Shown here: positions 1 to 8,429 of the stretch, in pieces
How positions within the stretch are numbered: the stretch's first letter is position 1
Layout: each line of letters starts with the position of its first letter
Origin: Streptomyces coeruleorubidus
GTDB lineage: Bacteria > Actinomycetota > Actinomycetes > Streptomycetales > Streptomycetaceae
DNA length: 64,000 nucleotides
Reading direction: 5' to 3'
NCBI RefSeq assembly: GCF_008705135.1
Contig: NZ_CP023694.1
Span: 558,001-622,000, forward strand
Program-made: the position numbers and the translations under genes
Notes under the pieces: model-generated
What the model was told of the DNA's origin: nothing
The model's database searches: none
Seen by the model: the letters and a program-made list of their open reading frames with translations, nothing else

Positions 1-773
1 TCCAGCACGGACTGGAGCACGCCGAGCGCGAAGGCCGTGATGACGCTGCCCTTGAGCTGGGCGATGCCGCCGACGACCACGACCAGGAAGGCGTCGACGA
101 TGTAGTTGGTGCCCATCGTCGGGCCGATCGGGCCGACCAGTGTGAGCGCGACACCTGCCACACCCGCGAGGCCCGAGCCGATGAAGAACGTGGTGCGGTC
201 GACCCGCTCGGTGGCGATGCCCGACACCTCGGCGAGGTCGCGGTTCTGGACGACGGCCCGGATACGGCGTCCGAGCGGGGTGAGCCGCAGGATCAGCGTG
301 AGGCCGAGGACGCACAGCAGGGCGAGGCCGAGGATGAACAGCCGGTTGTTGGCGAGGGTGATGCCCGCGACCGAGATGTTGCCGGTCAGCAGGTCCGGGG
401 CGGCGGTCTGGACGTTCGGGGCGCCGAAGAGGTCACGGGCGAGCTGCTGGAGCATCAGCGAGACGCCCCAGGTGACCAGCAGGGTGTCGAGCGGCCGGGT
501 GTACAGGCGCCGGATGAGCAGCCATTCCAGCAGGGCACCCATGGCTCCGGCGACGAGGAAGGCCAGCGGCAGGGCGACGAGCAGGGAGACACCGGCGCTG
601 CTGATGGACTTCTGCAGCACGTACGTGGTGTAGGCGCCGGCCATGATGAACTCGCCGTGCGCCATGTTGATCACGCCCATCTGACCGAAGGTCAGGGTCA
701 GGCCGAGCGCGATGAGCAGGAGGACGGCACCGATGCTGATGCCGGTGAAGGACTGGTTGAGGATGACCGTCAT
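1..773 (-). CDS. urtB: Urea ABC transporter permease UrtB (partial, 3' end outside window)
   Basis: About 257 residues are visible, beginning MTVILNQSFTGISIGAVLLL and running off the left edge. It is a hydrophobic LivH-type branched-chain permease. The N-terminal GQMGVINMAHGEF motif and later GTNYIVDAFLVVVVGG stretch are typical of UrtB. It would form one half of the membrane channel of the high-affinity urea importer. The ATG lies 114 bases beyond the urtA stop on the same strand, so the two genes form an operon, and a hairpin sits between them. Family assignment is strong because urtA is adjacent. Other LIV-type permeases are the only alternative. Confidence 0.9.
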   Translation of the reverse strand, partial: MTVILNQSFTGISIGAVLLLIALGLTLTFGQMGVINMAHGEFIMAGAYTTYVLQKSISSAGVSLLVALPLAFLVAGAMGALLEWLLIRRLYTRPLDTLLVTWGVSLMLQQLARDLFGAPNVQTAAPDLLTGNISVAGITLANNRLFILGLALLCVLGLTLILRLTPLGRRIRAVVQNRDLAEVSGIATERVDRTTFFIGSGLAGVAGVALTLVGPIGPTMGTNYIVDAFLVVVVGGIAQLKGSVITAFALGVLQSVL

Positions 774-834
774 GAAGCGGCTCCGGAGAAGGACGGGGGT
801 ACCGGGTGCGTGCGGGGTGCGCGGGCGCGGGGCG

Positions 835-861
835 GACCCGGCCTGGGGGCAAGGCCGGGTC
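835..861 (-). terminator. Intercistronic hairpin between urtA and urtB
   Basis: A perfect 10-base inverted repeat (GACCCGGCCT and its complement) with a 7-base loop lies just after the urtA stop and before the urtB start. Such hairpins often act as partial terminators or 3' mRNA stabilisers that raise the level of a binding-protein transcript above that of the permeases. The structure is seen; the role is inferred. Confidence 0.5.
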
Positions 862-887
862 TGCCCGGGGGGATGAGCCGAGCCGGG

Positions 888-2138
888 TCAGGAGAGACCG
901 GAGGCCCAGTCGTAGCCCTTCAGGTACGGGTCCGGCTTGATCGGCTTGCCCGAGTTCCACACCTCGGTGATGAGACCGTCCGAGCCGACCTTGCCGATGC
1001 GGGCCGTCTTGTAGACGTGCTGGGTGGCGCCGTCGACGGTGACCTTGCCCTCGGGGGCGTCGAGTTCGATGCCGTCCGAGGCGGCCTTCACCTTCGCCAC
1101 GTCGAAGGAGCCGGCCTTCTCGACCATCTCCTTCCACAGGTAGACCGAGATGTAGGCGGCCTCCATCGGGTCACTGGTCGGCTTGTCCTTGCCGTAAGCG
1201 GCCTGGTACGCCTTCACGAACTTCTCGTTCGCCGCGCCCGGAGTGGTCTGGTAGTAGTTCCAGGCGGTCAACTGGCCTTCCAGGTACTGGGTGCCGATGC
1301 TCTTGACCTCTTCCTCTGCGATGGACACCGACAGCACCGGCAGGCTCTTCGCGGTGAGCCCGGCGGACTTGTACTCCTTGAAGAAGGCCACGTTGCTGTC
1401 GCCGTTGAGGGTGTTGAACACGGCGTCCGCGCCGGCGTCCTTGACCTTGTTGACGATGGTGCTGAACTCCGTGGAGCCGAGCGGCGCGTAGTCCTCGCCC
1501 ACGATCTCCATGCCGTTGGCCTTCGCGTACGCCCTGATCTCCTTGTTGGCGGTGCGCGGGAAGACGTAGTCGCTGCCGACCAGGTAGAGCTTGGTCAGGC
1601 CCTGCTTCTTGAGGTAGTCCAGCGCGGGGATGATCTGCTGGTTGGTGGTCGCGCCGATGTAGAAGATGTACGGGGACTGCTCCAGGCCCTCGTACTGCAC
1701 GGGGTAGAACAGCAGCGACTTGTTGCGCTCGAAGACGGGCTTGACGGCCTTGCGGCTGGCGGAGGTCCAGCAGCCGAAGGTGGCGACGACCTTGTCGTCC
1801 GTGATCAGGGTCTGCGCCTTCTCGGCGAAGGTGGGCCAGTCGGAGGCGCCGTCCTGGCTGATCGGTTTGAGCTTCTTGCCGAGCACGCCGCCGGCGGCGT
1901 TGATCTCCTTGACCGCGAGCAGCAGCGCGTTGTGGACCGTCACCTCGCTGATGGCCATGGTGCCCGAGAGCGAGTTCAGCAGACCCACCTTGACGGTGTC
2001 GCCGGAGGTGTCCGCCTTGGCGCCTGCGGAGGACGTGTCGCTGCCGGTCTTGGCGCCGCACGCGCTGAGGGCGGCCGATGCGCCGAGGGCGGATGCGCCC
2101 GCCAGGAGACCGCGTCTGCTGATGCTGAACCCGGACAT
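888..2138 (-). CDS. urtA: Urea ABC transporter substrate-binding lipoprotein UrtA
   Basis: This 416-residue protein starts [19 protein letters not shown]. It has a twin-arginine signal (SRRGLLAG) followed by a lipobox (LSAC), so it is probably a Tat-exported lipoprotein that captures urea outside the cell. The mature part is a type-1 periplasmic binding protein of the UrtA family ([42 protein letters not shown]). A strong AAGGAGG ribosome site precedes the ATG. It heads an operon with urtB. The leader carries a GlnR-like operator, consistent with nitrogen control. The length is normal for the family. Confidence 0.95.
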   Translation of the reverse strand: MSGFSISRRGLLAGASALGASAALSACGAKTGSDTSSAGAKADTSGDTVKVGLLNSLSGTMAISEVTVHNALLLAVKEINAAGGVLGKKLKPISQDGASDWPTFAEKAQTLITDDKVVATFGCWTSASRKAVKPVFERNKSLLFYPVQYEGLEQSPYIFYIGATTNQQIIPALDYLKKQGLTKLYLVGSDYVFPRTANKEIRAYAKANGMEIVGEDYAPLGSTEFSTIVNKVKDAGADAVFNTLNGDSNVAFFKEYKSAGLTAKSLPVLSVSIAEEEVKSIGTQYLEGQLTAWNYYQTTPGAANEKFVKAYQAAYGKDKPTSDPMEAAYISVYLWKEMVEKAGSFDVAKVKAASDGIELDAPEGKVTVDGATQHVYKTARIGKVGSDGLITEVWNSGKPIKPDPYLKGYDWASGLS

Positions 2139-2318
2139 TCAATACCTCCTTGCCCCGAAGGGCGGTGCGAAATGAGCGGAAGACCCTCGGGAAGGAATGG
2201 AGGGAGTGGATGGGGCGCCCTTCAGCGAGGCAGCGGCGTTGGCGCGCGAGTCCCCCAGCCGTTCCGGGGTGACCTCCGGGCTGGTCGCTGAAGTGCGTCC
2301 ACAGCCTGCGGCGGAACT

Positions 2319-2356
2319 GTTTCAACTGCGTTTCTGTGCAATTGAAGAACAGTTTC
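2319..2356 (-). promoter_or_regulatory. GlnR-like operator upstream of urtA
   Basis: On the plus strand GTTTC occurs at 2319, 2330 and 2352, with ATTGA at 2341, so four half-sites are spaced exactly 11 bases apart. Read toward urtA this is GAAAC-n6-TCAAT-n6-GAAAC-n6-GAAAC. That agrees with the actinobacterial GlnR box (GTnAC/GAAAC half-sites with six-base gaps). It lies about 180 bases before the urtA start. Nitrogen-limitation control of urea uptake by GlnR is established in actinomycetes; binding at this site is inferred. Confidence 0.7.
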
Positions 2357-2558
2357 CAGCGGAAATATCTCGGTAGGTCAAAAAAGAGAAAAGCCGTCGC
2401 CGGCGGCGCACTGTTGACGGCGTCTCAGTGACGGCATTTATTGCTTCCACCGGAAAGGACCAGATTTCGGGAATCCTCTGTCAAGGGTGCGCTGATCGGC
2501 GGTAGGCTCACGGCATCCCCCGCCGTGGGGACGTTGCGGACGCGAGCTGAGGAGTGCG

Positions 2559-3035
2559 ATGGCGAGGCGGCCCCAGGAACTGCTCCACCTGCTGACGCGG
2601 GCCGAGCGCCTCTCGGCGCGCCGAGTCCAGTCCGTGCTCGACGAGTTCGACTGCTCCATCGAGGCATGGCGGGTACTCGACCTGCTCTCCGACGGCGAGG
2701 GTCACCACATGACGGCCCTCGCCGACCACGCCTTCCTGCCGGCACCGAGCCTGACGAAGCTGATCGACCAACTCGTCGACCAGAACCTGGTTTTCCGCCG
2801 CGTCGACCCCGCCGACCGGCGCCGGGTCCTGGTCCAGCTCACGCCACGGGGCATGCGGCGACGGCAGCGGCTGTCCCGCGCGGTCCTGGCCGACTGGGGC
2901 GAGTCGGGGCCCGTGCTCGCGGAGGACGAAGAAGAGCAGCTGAAGACCCTGCTCGATCTGCTGGCCGGGGCGCTGGAGGGCAGCGGCAAAGTCACAACAG
3001 CTCGTGGGGAGCGCGCAGTTGGGCGAGCACGTTGA
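2559..3035 (+). CDS. MarR-family transcriptional regulator
   Basis: This 158-residue protein has a central winged helix-turn-helix (HHMTALADHAFLPAPSLTKLIDQLVDQ) and the wing motif PADRRRVLVQLTPRG, both typical of MarR proteins. AGGAG sits five bases before the ATG. It is transcribed away from urtA and its 3' end overlaps by 44 bases the 3' end of the convergent AmiC/UrtA-like gene. The ligand is unknown; the position between two amide/urea-type binding-protein genes suggests a role in nitrogen-compound uptake or sensing. Confidence 0.85.
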   Translation: MARRPQELLHLLTRAERLSARRVQSVLDEFDCSIEAWRVLDLLSDGEGHHMTALADHAFLPAPSLTKLIDQLVDQNLVFRRVDPADRRRVLVQLTPRGMRRRQRLSRAVLADWGESGPVLAEDEEEQLKTLLDLLAGALEGSGKVTTARGERAVGRAR

Positions 3036-4110
3036 AGTCGAGCCCGTCCGCCTGCGCCAGGTAGATGCGCTGGCGCACATGCCGTCCGTCCAGGCTCAGC
3101 AGGCCGCGCGGACCTTCGTACGCGACGTTCTCGGCGGCCGCTCCGATGGCGGCCACGTCGAGGGTGCGGGCACGTTCGATGAGCGCCGCGAGCAGCCGCA
3201 CGCCCTCGTAGCAGGACTCGCCGAGGCTGCCGGGCACCGGTGCGTCCAGCCCATAGCGGCCGGCGTACCGGCCGTGGAAGTCCATCGTGTTCTGGTCGGC
3301 CAGTGAGGCGAAGAATCCGGCCGTGCTGTAGAGATCGGTGGTTGCCTCGGGGCCGCTTGCCAGCAGCATGCTCTCGTCCATGAGCGTGCTCAGCCTGAGG
3401 CAGCGCTGGTCGAGGCCGGCGGCGGCGAAGGCCCGGTTGAATCGGACCGCGTCGCTGCCGACCAGGAGCATGAGCACGCCGTCGGCGTCCGCCCGCTCGA
3501 TGCGCCGCAGGATGTCGGTGAAGTCGTCGGTACCCAGCGGCAGGTACGCCTCGCCGCAGACCCGGCCCCGGCAGTCGCGCGCGTAGCGGCGCGCGGCCCG
3601 GGCGGTGCGCCGGGGCCATACGTAGTTGTTGCCGACGACGAACCAGCGGCGCACGCCCCGCGCCTCGGCGAGCAGCCGCATCGCAGGGAGCAGTTGCCAG
3701 GCGGGCGTCTCGCTGGTCATGTAGACGCCCTCGGTGCGCTCGCCGCCCTCGTACAGGGCCGTGTAGACGTACGGCACCCGGTGCGCGATCCGCGGAGCCA
3801 CCGCCTGCCGCACCGAGGAGATGTGCCAGCCGGTGACGCCCTGCACCGCCCCGGTCGCGACCAGGGCCTCGACCTCGTCCGCGACCTGCTGGGGATCCAC
3901 GCCACCGTCGACCTCGAGCAGCCGCAGCTCCTTGCCGAGCACGCCGCCCGCCTTGTTGATCTCCTCAGCGGCCAGCCGCGCGCACGCCTCGCAGGTGGGG
4001 CCGAAGATCCCGGCAGGCCCCTGCATCGGGTACACAAGCGCGACATTCAGGGTCGACTCGTCGGCCGTGAACCACTCGGAGGCGTGGAGGCGGAGCGGCG
4101 GCCGGTGCAT
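2992..4110 (-). CDS. AmiC/UrtA-like type-1 periplasmic-binding-fold protein without signal peptide
   Basis: This 372-residue protein starts at MHRPPLRLHASEWF; the open frame extends 75 codons upstream but without protein-like features. It has the Peripla_BP_5/6 fold of UrtA and AmiC (LNVALVYPMQGPAGIFGP, CEACARLAAEEINKAGG, VGNNYVWPRR). No signal peptide, lipobox or Tat motif is visible, unlike the nearby urtA. In Pseudomonas AmiC the same fold is a cytoplasmic amide sensor. It may therefore sense a small amide or urea inside the cell rather than feed a transporter. An alternative is a binding protein with a misjudged start. It converges on the MarR gene. Confidence 0.75.
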   Translation of the reverse strand: MHRPPLRLHASEWFTADESTLNVALVYPMQGPAGIFGPTCEACARLAAEEINKAGGVLGKELRLLEVDGGVDPQQVADEVEALVATGAVQGVTGWHISSVRQAVAPRIAHRVPYVYTALYEGGERTEGVYMTSETPAWQLLPAMRLLAEARGVRRWFVVGNNYVWPRRTARAARRYARDCRGRVCGEAYLPLGTDDFTDILRRIERADADGVLMLLVGSDAVRFNRAFAAAGLDQRCLRLSTLMDESMLLASGPEATTDLYSTAGFFASLADQNTMDFHGRYAGRYGLDAPVPGSLGESCYEGVRLLAALIERARTLDVAAIGAAAENVAYEGPRGLLSLDGRHVRQRIYLAQADGLDFNVLAQLRAPHELL

Positions 4111-4349
4111 GGGCCCATGATTGCCGCACCGCCCTCGGCACCCAAGCGGCGGCCTGGATCGAGACCGTTTCGATGCGTCTTGCCTTGTGCCGTCCCAGTG
4201 GACCGTGCGGTTGCACCAGCGCTGTAGGAGGGTGCGGTCGTGGCCGACCGCGAGCAGGCTCGCGCCGGTGGTTGGCGTGGAGAGCCACAGTGGAGTGCGG
4301 TGATGGGAACCTTCTGCGAGCATGGGACTTCGCACGGGGGTGACTGCTG

Positions 4350-5600
4350 ATGCGTCAGATGCGGTGGGTACGAGGGGCGGTGCCCGTCTCCTGTGCCGGT
4401 GCCGCGCTGGTGGGTCTGCTCCTGGGCGGGTGTGCGCCTGCCGGGGACGCTCGGCCCGACAAGGGCGGGCGTACGACCGCTTCTCCGGTCCACTCCGCCT
4501 CGGCCTCGCCGGTCGACGGACCGTGGCGCGCCTGGGTGAGCTCGCTCTCCGCCGAGAAGGGGCCCGGGGCCTGCGGTGCCACGCCCCACCAAGTCGTCTG
4601 CACTACCGCCTCGGGCGGTTTCGTCGGCAGGTCCCGGGCCGACGGCACGGTCAACTGGGCCGTGCCCGGCAGCGGCGGCGGCAAGAGCGGGCCGCTCGTC
4701 CTCGACTCCGCCGACGAACGCGCCTTCACCAGCTCCGAACGAGTGCTGCGCGCCGCGAACCTGCGCAGGGGCGTACAGGCCTGGTCCCGGCAACTGCCCG
4801 CCGGACGGGTGGCCGTCGGCCTCGTGGCCGCGGACAGGACCGTCTACGCGCTCGACGCCCCGAGCGACGGCGGCGACGACACGGACCTCGCTCTCGGTGC
4901 GTACCGGGCGTCCGACGGTTCTCCCGTCTGGCGAGAGGAGCTCCACGCGGACCCCGACGGCGGTCTCGCTGCCTTCGGCAGCCGGATCTACACGACCGAC
5001 GGCACCAAGGTCACCGCCCGCGACGCCCGCACGGGCACCCCGACGGCGACCACTCCCCCAGGCACCGAGTGCCCCCGCCTCCTTTCCGGTGGCCGCTACC
5101 TGGTCTGCACCGGCAGCCCGGCGTCCGCCTCGGACACTTTCCCGCCCCTGCGGCGCCTCGCTCCCGCCACCCTCCGTCCGCTCGCCACCGCCGAGGACAG
5201 CGGCATGAAACCCGAAAGCGGCCTGGTCTCGCCCAAGGGTGTGCTGGTCCTGTACGAGGACAGCGCGGAGGACCCGGGCGCCGGTGCCTGGAACGCGTAC
5301 GACCTCGAACGCCCCCGCAGGTTGTGGAGTTACCCCACCTCCTCACAGGGGGCAGGTCTGGCCCACGGACGGTTCGTCACCTTCACCGACGCCTACGGTC
5401 CCCCCAAGTCCCGCCTGATCAGCATGGATCTGCGCGCCGGACCCGAGGGGACCGGAGCGGCGGCGCCACGCCTGTCGCCGCCCCCGCGACAGGCCTGGGA
5501 CGGCGAACGCCCGGCGCTCATCGTGCCCGGAGGCGACGCAGGCCACGTCGTCGTCGCGGCACGGATCCACCCCGCCCTGCACTCCGTCCCACTGCCCTGA
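4350..5600 (+). CDS. PQQ-like beta-propeller repeat lipoprotein
   Basis: The 416-residue product has a signal sequence with a lipobox (LLLGGCAPAG, Cys near residue 28), followed by a Ser/Pro/Ala-rich linker. The body contains propeller blades of the PQQ_2 type, seen as repeated DG/W-x-x-x-L patterns (SRADGTVNWAVP, RRGVQAWSRQLP, ASDGSPVWREEL). It should be anchored outside the membrane. No enzymatic residues are evident and such proteins are often scaffolds or binding modules. It is monocistronic and followed directly by a hairpin. Confidence 0.75.
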   Translation: MRQMRWVRGAVPVSCAGAALVGLLLGGCAPAGDARPDKGGRTTASPVHSASASPVDGPWRAWVSSLSAEKGPGACGATPHQVVCTTASGGFVGRSRADGTVNWAVPGSGGGKSGPLVLDSADERAFTSSERVLRAANLRRGVQAWSRQLPAGRVAVGLVAADRTVYALDAPSDGGDDTDLALGAYRASDGSPVWREELHADPDGGLAAFGSRIYTTDGTKVTARDARTGTPTATTPPGTECPRLLSGGRYLVCTGSPASASDTFPPLRRLAPATLRPLATAEDSGMKPESGLVSPKGVLVLYEDSAEDPGAGAWNAYDLERPRRLWSYPTSSQGAGLAHGRFVTFTDAYGPPKSRLISMDLRAGPEGTGAAAPRLSPPPRQAWDGERPALIVPGGDAGHVVVAARIHPALHSVPLP

Positions 5601-5601
5601 G

Positions 5602-5621
5602 GGCCGTCGCGCGGGACGGCC
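5602..5621 (+). terminator. Hairpin after the propeller lipoprotein
   Basis: A perfect seven-base inverted repeat (GGCCGTC/GACGGCC, six-base loop) begins two bases after the stop codon. The position fits a terminator, although no T-run follows, as is usual in Streptomyces. Confidence 0.5.
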
Positions 5622-5956
5622 GACCGGTCGGGACACCTGGCGTCGGCAGGACGCTGCCGTGGACGCCGTCCTCTGACAAGGTCGCAGATTTGGTATGGGC
5701 TGCCCCGGCAGTGATCACCGGCCACAAGGTCGCCGCACGAGGGTCGATCCTCCAGAGCCGGCAGCGCCGGGAGCGGCCTCGTTTGGTGCCGGCCCCGGCG
5801 CAGGTACCCGCTCCGGACAGTGAGGCGACGTGGTGTGCCATGAGCTGTCCGCTGCGCAGCTCACAGCGGTCAGTTGCGGGGGCCGTCGTCGTCCGCGGCG
5901 GGCGTCTGGACGGTGGCCCGGCGTGCGTCCCGCGGTGAGTTTGGTCGGGGTGGGGC
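5622..5956. other. Intergenic stretch, no recognisable gene
   Basis: About 335 bases lie between the propeller lipoprotein terminator and the convergent TetR gene. No reading frame shows protein-family features, and no repeat was recognised. Confidence 0.5.
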
Positions 5957-6535
5957 TCAGTCGTGAGGTCCTGCGCCGTGCAGGAGTGTGTCGATGACGA
6001 GTGCGGCCAGCGCGTCGGGGTCCTGTGCGGCCGGGTCCTGGCCGGTGCCGGGCCTGTTGAGGGCTTCGCTGAGGAGTGCGTAGTACACCTGCCGCGTCCA
6101 GTCCAGGTCCGCGTCCGGGGCGAGGATTCCCTCGCTCTGCGCGCGGGTCAGGAGTTCGACGGTGTACTTGTCGATCTCGGCCCAGAGGGCGGCCGCGGCC
6201 TCGCTGTGGGGCGTGCTGTGGCTGAGAGTGAAGCGCCAGGCGCTCTTGACCCGCAGGACGTTCGCAGTCACCCGGTACAGGGCCACGAGCGCGGGAGCGG
6301 AATCGGGGCGGGCTTCCCCGATGGCGTCGAGAAGCTGCTGCTTCGCGGAGACCGCGAGCGCCTCCAGCAGCGCCTGCCGGTTCGCGAATCGGCGGTGCAC
6401 CGTGATCCTGGTCAGCCCCGCCGCTTCGGCGATCTGCTCCATGGAGGCACCGGCGTCCTCGGCGAGGACCCGCTCGGCCGCCTCCAGGATCGCGCGCACA
6501 CTGCGCTCGGCATCTGCCCGCAGTGCTCGGCCCAT
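5957..6535 (-). CDS. TetR-family transcriptional regulator
   Basis: The 192-residue protein starts MGRALRADAERSVRAILEAA. The N-terminal helix-turn-helix (ASMEQIAEAAGLTRITVHRRFANRQALLEAL) is a clear TetR domain, and the C-terminal part is the usual variable ligand-binding bundle. The upstream in-frame codons to 6628 are not protein-like and cross the probable operator. A 22-base near-palindrome lies 36 bases upstream, and a closely related copy precedes the SDR gene at 8430. The regulator therefore probably controls itself and the hydrolase/SDR genes downstream. Confidence 0.9.
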   Translation of the reverse strand: MGRALRADAERSVRAILEAAERVLAEDAGASMEQIAEAAGLTRITVHRRFANRQALLEALAVSAKQQLLDAIGEARPDSAPALVALYRVTANVLRVKSAWRFTLSHSTPHSEAAAALWAEIDKYTVELLTRAQSEGILAPDADLDWTRQVYYALLSEALNRPGTGQDPAAQDPDALAALVIDTLLHGAGPHD

Positions 6536-6570
6536 GGCGGTCTCCCTGTCTCGTTCGTTCTTGGTCCCTT

Positions 6571-6592
6571 GTAGAGGATACGTGAACGCTAC
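6571..6592. promoter_or_regulatory. Probable TetR operator, copy 1
   Basis: The site begins GTAGAGGATACG and ends CGCTAC, with matching outer arms (GTAG/CTAC) and an ACGT centre. It lies 36 bases upstream of the tetR start. A copy differing at only four of 22 positions lies at 8238-8259. Repetition at two promoters of one cluster supports it as the operator of the adjacent TetR protein. Confidence 0.65.
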
Positions 6593-6710
6593 CGGTATCC
6601 CGATAACTGACTCTCCCTTGCCGCGCATGCGCCTCTACCTGATACGTCGATGATACGGATGAGAAGTCGCGCCACACCCAGCTGACGACTCGACGAAGGC
6701 GCCCGGTCAG

Positions 6711-6899
6711 CATCCGCAGCGGGATGGAGGCCGTGGTCGTGACCTACGAGAGCGGACCGGTTCGTCCTGGCGGACGACCCGGGCGGGCGCCCGGGATGAC
6801 TCCCGACGACACCACCGATGTCTAGCTTCAGGACATGTCGATCATGCGGGAGCCCCTTCGTCTCACCGGCGTCGCCGCTCCCAGCTCCCCCCACCCACA
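6711..6899. repeat. Degenerate copy of the 12131-12330 segment
   Basis: This segment carries the last codons of a NarL-type regulator (VVTYESGPVRPGG), then the shared stretch around GACTCCCGACGACACCACCG, then the first codons of a methyltransferase-like gene (MSIMRE). The same order and much of the same bases occur at 12131-12330, after the intact response regulator. Substitutions and small deletions mark this copy as a relic. It sits about 200 bases upstream of the hydrolase gene at 7108. Confidence 0.8.
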
Positions 6900-6909
6900 C
6901 GCAGTTTGT

Positions 6910-6938
6910 GGCCTCCGGTCCGTATCCGGCCGGAGGCC
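6910..6938. other. Inverted repeat upstream of hydrolase gene
   Basis: GGCCTCCGG and CCGGAGGCC form perfect nine-base arms around an 11-base spacer. It could be a leftover terminator from the duplicated segment or a regulator site for the gene at 7108. Confidence 0.4.
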
Positions 6939-7107
6939 AGCGGGCTCATCGGCGCCTTCAGACGCGTACGGCGGCCGGCCCAGCGTGACCAAGTCGCCGG
7001 GTCAGGCGTAGCCCCCACCCCCACGCGTCCCGCAGAACATCCGTACGCCGAGCGCACGGCGGCCTCAACGCGCCGGACAGACCTCCGGCCCAACTCAAGG
7101 AATTGGC

Positions 7108-8118
7108 ATGTCCTCAACCCATCGACGCACCCCTGTCTCCCGTCGGACCGCGATGGCGCTGGCCAGCATGTCGGTCGTCGCTGCTGTCGCCGCCACGGCA
7201 CCGGGCATGGCCAACGCCGTCAACGGCAGCTCCAGCGGCACCCGCCATGCGGTCGCCCAGACGCAGAACGCCGAGAGCGCCAGCACCGCCCCCAACCTGC
7301 GCGTCAAAGCCACCAACGGCGTCACCTACCAGTACCGCCGCTTCGGTCACCCCACCCCCGGCAGCGTGCCCCTGGTCTTCTTCCAGCACTTCCGCGGCAA
7401 CCTCGACGCCTGGGACCCCAAGCTCATCGACACCATCGCCGCCAAGCGCGAAGTCATCCTCGTGGACAACGCCGGCGTCGGCGGCTCCACCGGTACCACC
7501 GCCAGCACCGTCCAGCAGATGGCCCTGGACGCCATCGACTTCATCGACGCCCTCAAGCTGCCCCGCTACGACGTGTTCGGCTTCTCCCTCGGCGGCGAGG
7601 TCGCCCAGGAGGTCGCCCTGCGCCGCCCCTGGCAGGTCCGCCGCGTCGTCCTGGCCGGCACCGGCCCCCAGGGCGGAGTGGACCAGCGCGCAACCGACCC
7701 CGACATCCTGCAGCGGACCCTCAAAGACAACCCCGGCCCCGAGGACTACCTCTTCCTGTTCTTCAAGAACACCGCCTCCAGCCAGGCCGCAGGCAAGGAA
7801 TTCCTCCAGCGCCTCGGACAGCGCACCACCGACCACGACGCCCCCACCGGCCTCGCCACCCGCGACCGCCAGCTCACCGCGTGGTCCGAGTGGGGCATCC
7901 CCGACAAGTCCAAGCTGGTCCGCCTGAACGCACTCTTCCAGCCCGTCCTGGTCGCCGACGGCGAGAGCGACATCCTCATGCCCGCCAAGAACTCCCACCT
8001 GCTGGCCAAACACCTCCCCAACGCCGAACTGCACATCTACCCCGACGCCGGCCACGGCTTCCTCTACCAGTACGCCGTCAAGTTCGGCACCGAGGTGAAC
8101 ACCTTCCTCGACCGCTGA
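7108..8118 (+). CDS. Exported alpha/beta hydrolase
   Basis: The 336-residue protein begins with a Tat-like signal (SRRTAMALASMSVVAAVAAT, ending near APGMANA). The hydrolase core shows the nucleophile elbow GFSLGG, an acidic residue in ADGESDILMP and the catalytic His in DAGHGFLYQ, so the Ser-Asp-His triad appears complete. AAGGA lies six bases before the ATG. It is a paralogue of the hydrolase at 9297. The substrate is unknown. A strong hairpin follows, so it is probably its own transcript. Confidence 0.85.
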   Translation: MSSTHRRTPVSRRTAMALASMSVVAAVAATAPGMANAVNGSSSGTRHAVAQTQNAESASTAPNLRVKATNGVTYQYRRFGHPTPGSVPLVFFQHFRGNLDAWDPKLIDTIAAKREVILVDNAGVGGSTGTTASTVQQMALDAIDFIDALKLPRYDVFGFSLGGEVAQEVALRRPWQVRRVVLAGTGPQGGVDQRATDPDILQRTLKDNPGPEDYLFLFFKNTASSQAAGKEFLQRLGQRTTDHDAPTGLATRDRQLTAWSEWGIPDKSKLVRLNALFQPVLVADGESDILMPAKNSHLLAKHLPNAELHIYPDAGHGFLYQYAVKFGTEVNTFLDR

Positions 8119-8151
8119 CAGCAGGGCTCGCCGCGAGACGGTCATGCCCGA

Positions 8152-8182
8152 TACCCCGCCGGGACCGGAATCCGGCGGGGTA
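8152..8182 (+). terminator. Terminator hairpin after exported hydrolase
   Basis: A perfect 11-base inverted repeat (TACCCCGCCGG/CCGGCGGGGTA) with a nine-base loop lies 34 bases past the stop codon at 8118. Confidence 0.7.
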
Positions 8183-8237
8183 CCGCCGTGTGACGGCGCC
8201 CTGACCAGGGCGATCCACGAGCACACCTTGACTCTCC

Positions 8238-8259
8238 GTAGAAGATACGCGCACGCTAC
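8238..8259. promoter_or_regulatory. Probable TetR operator, copy 2
   Basis: The sequence begins GTAGAAGATACG and ends CGCTAC, matching the site at 6571-6592 at 18 of 22 positions. It lies about 170 bases before the SDR start at 8430. It should place the SDR, hydrolase and perhaps LtrA genes under the TetR regulator at 5957. Confidence 0.65.
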
Positions 8260-8429
8260 GGATGCATACTTAATTGATGCTCGCATGTTGCTTCTTACTT
8301 AGAAACTGATACATTCATGAAACCGTTTGAGGGCGCTGCGGCGACGGACCTCGTACGACCGTCGTCCACGTCCGACACCGCGATCCCTCACCCCGCATGA
8401 CGAAGCAGTCCATGAGTCAGGAGCTCACA

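Noticed and set aside
657..2291. A 544-codon plus-strand frame
   Set aside because: It is antisense to urtA and has no recognisable protein features.
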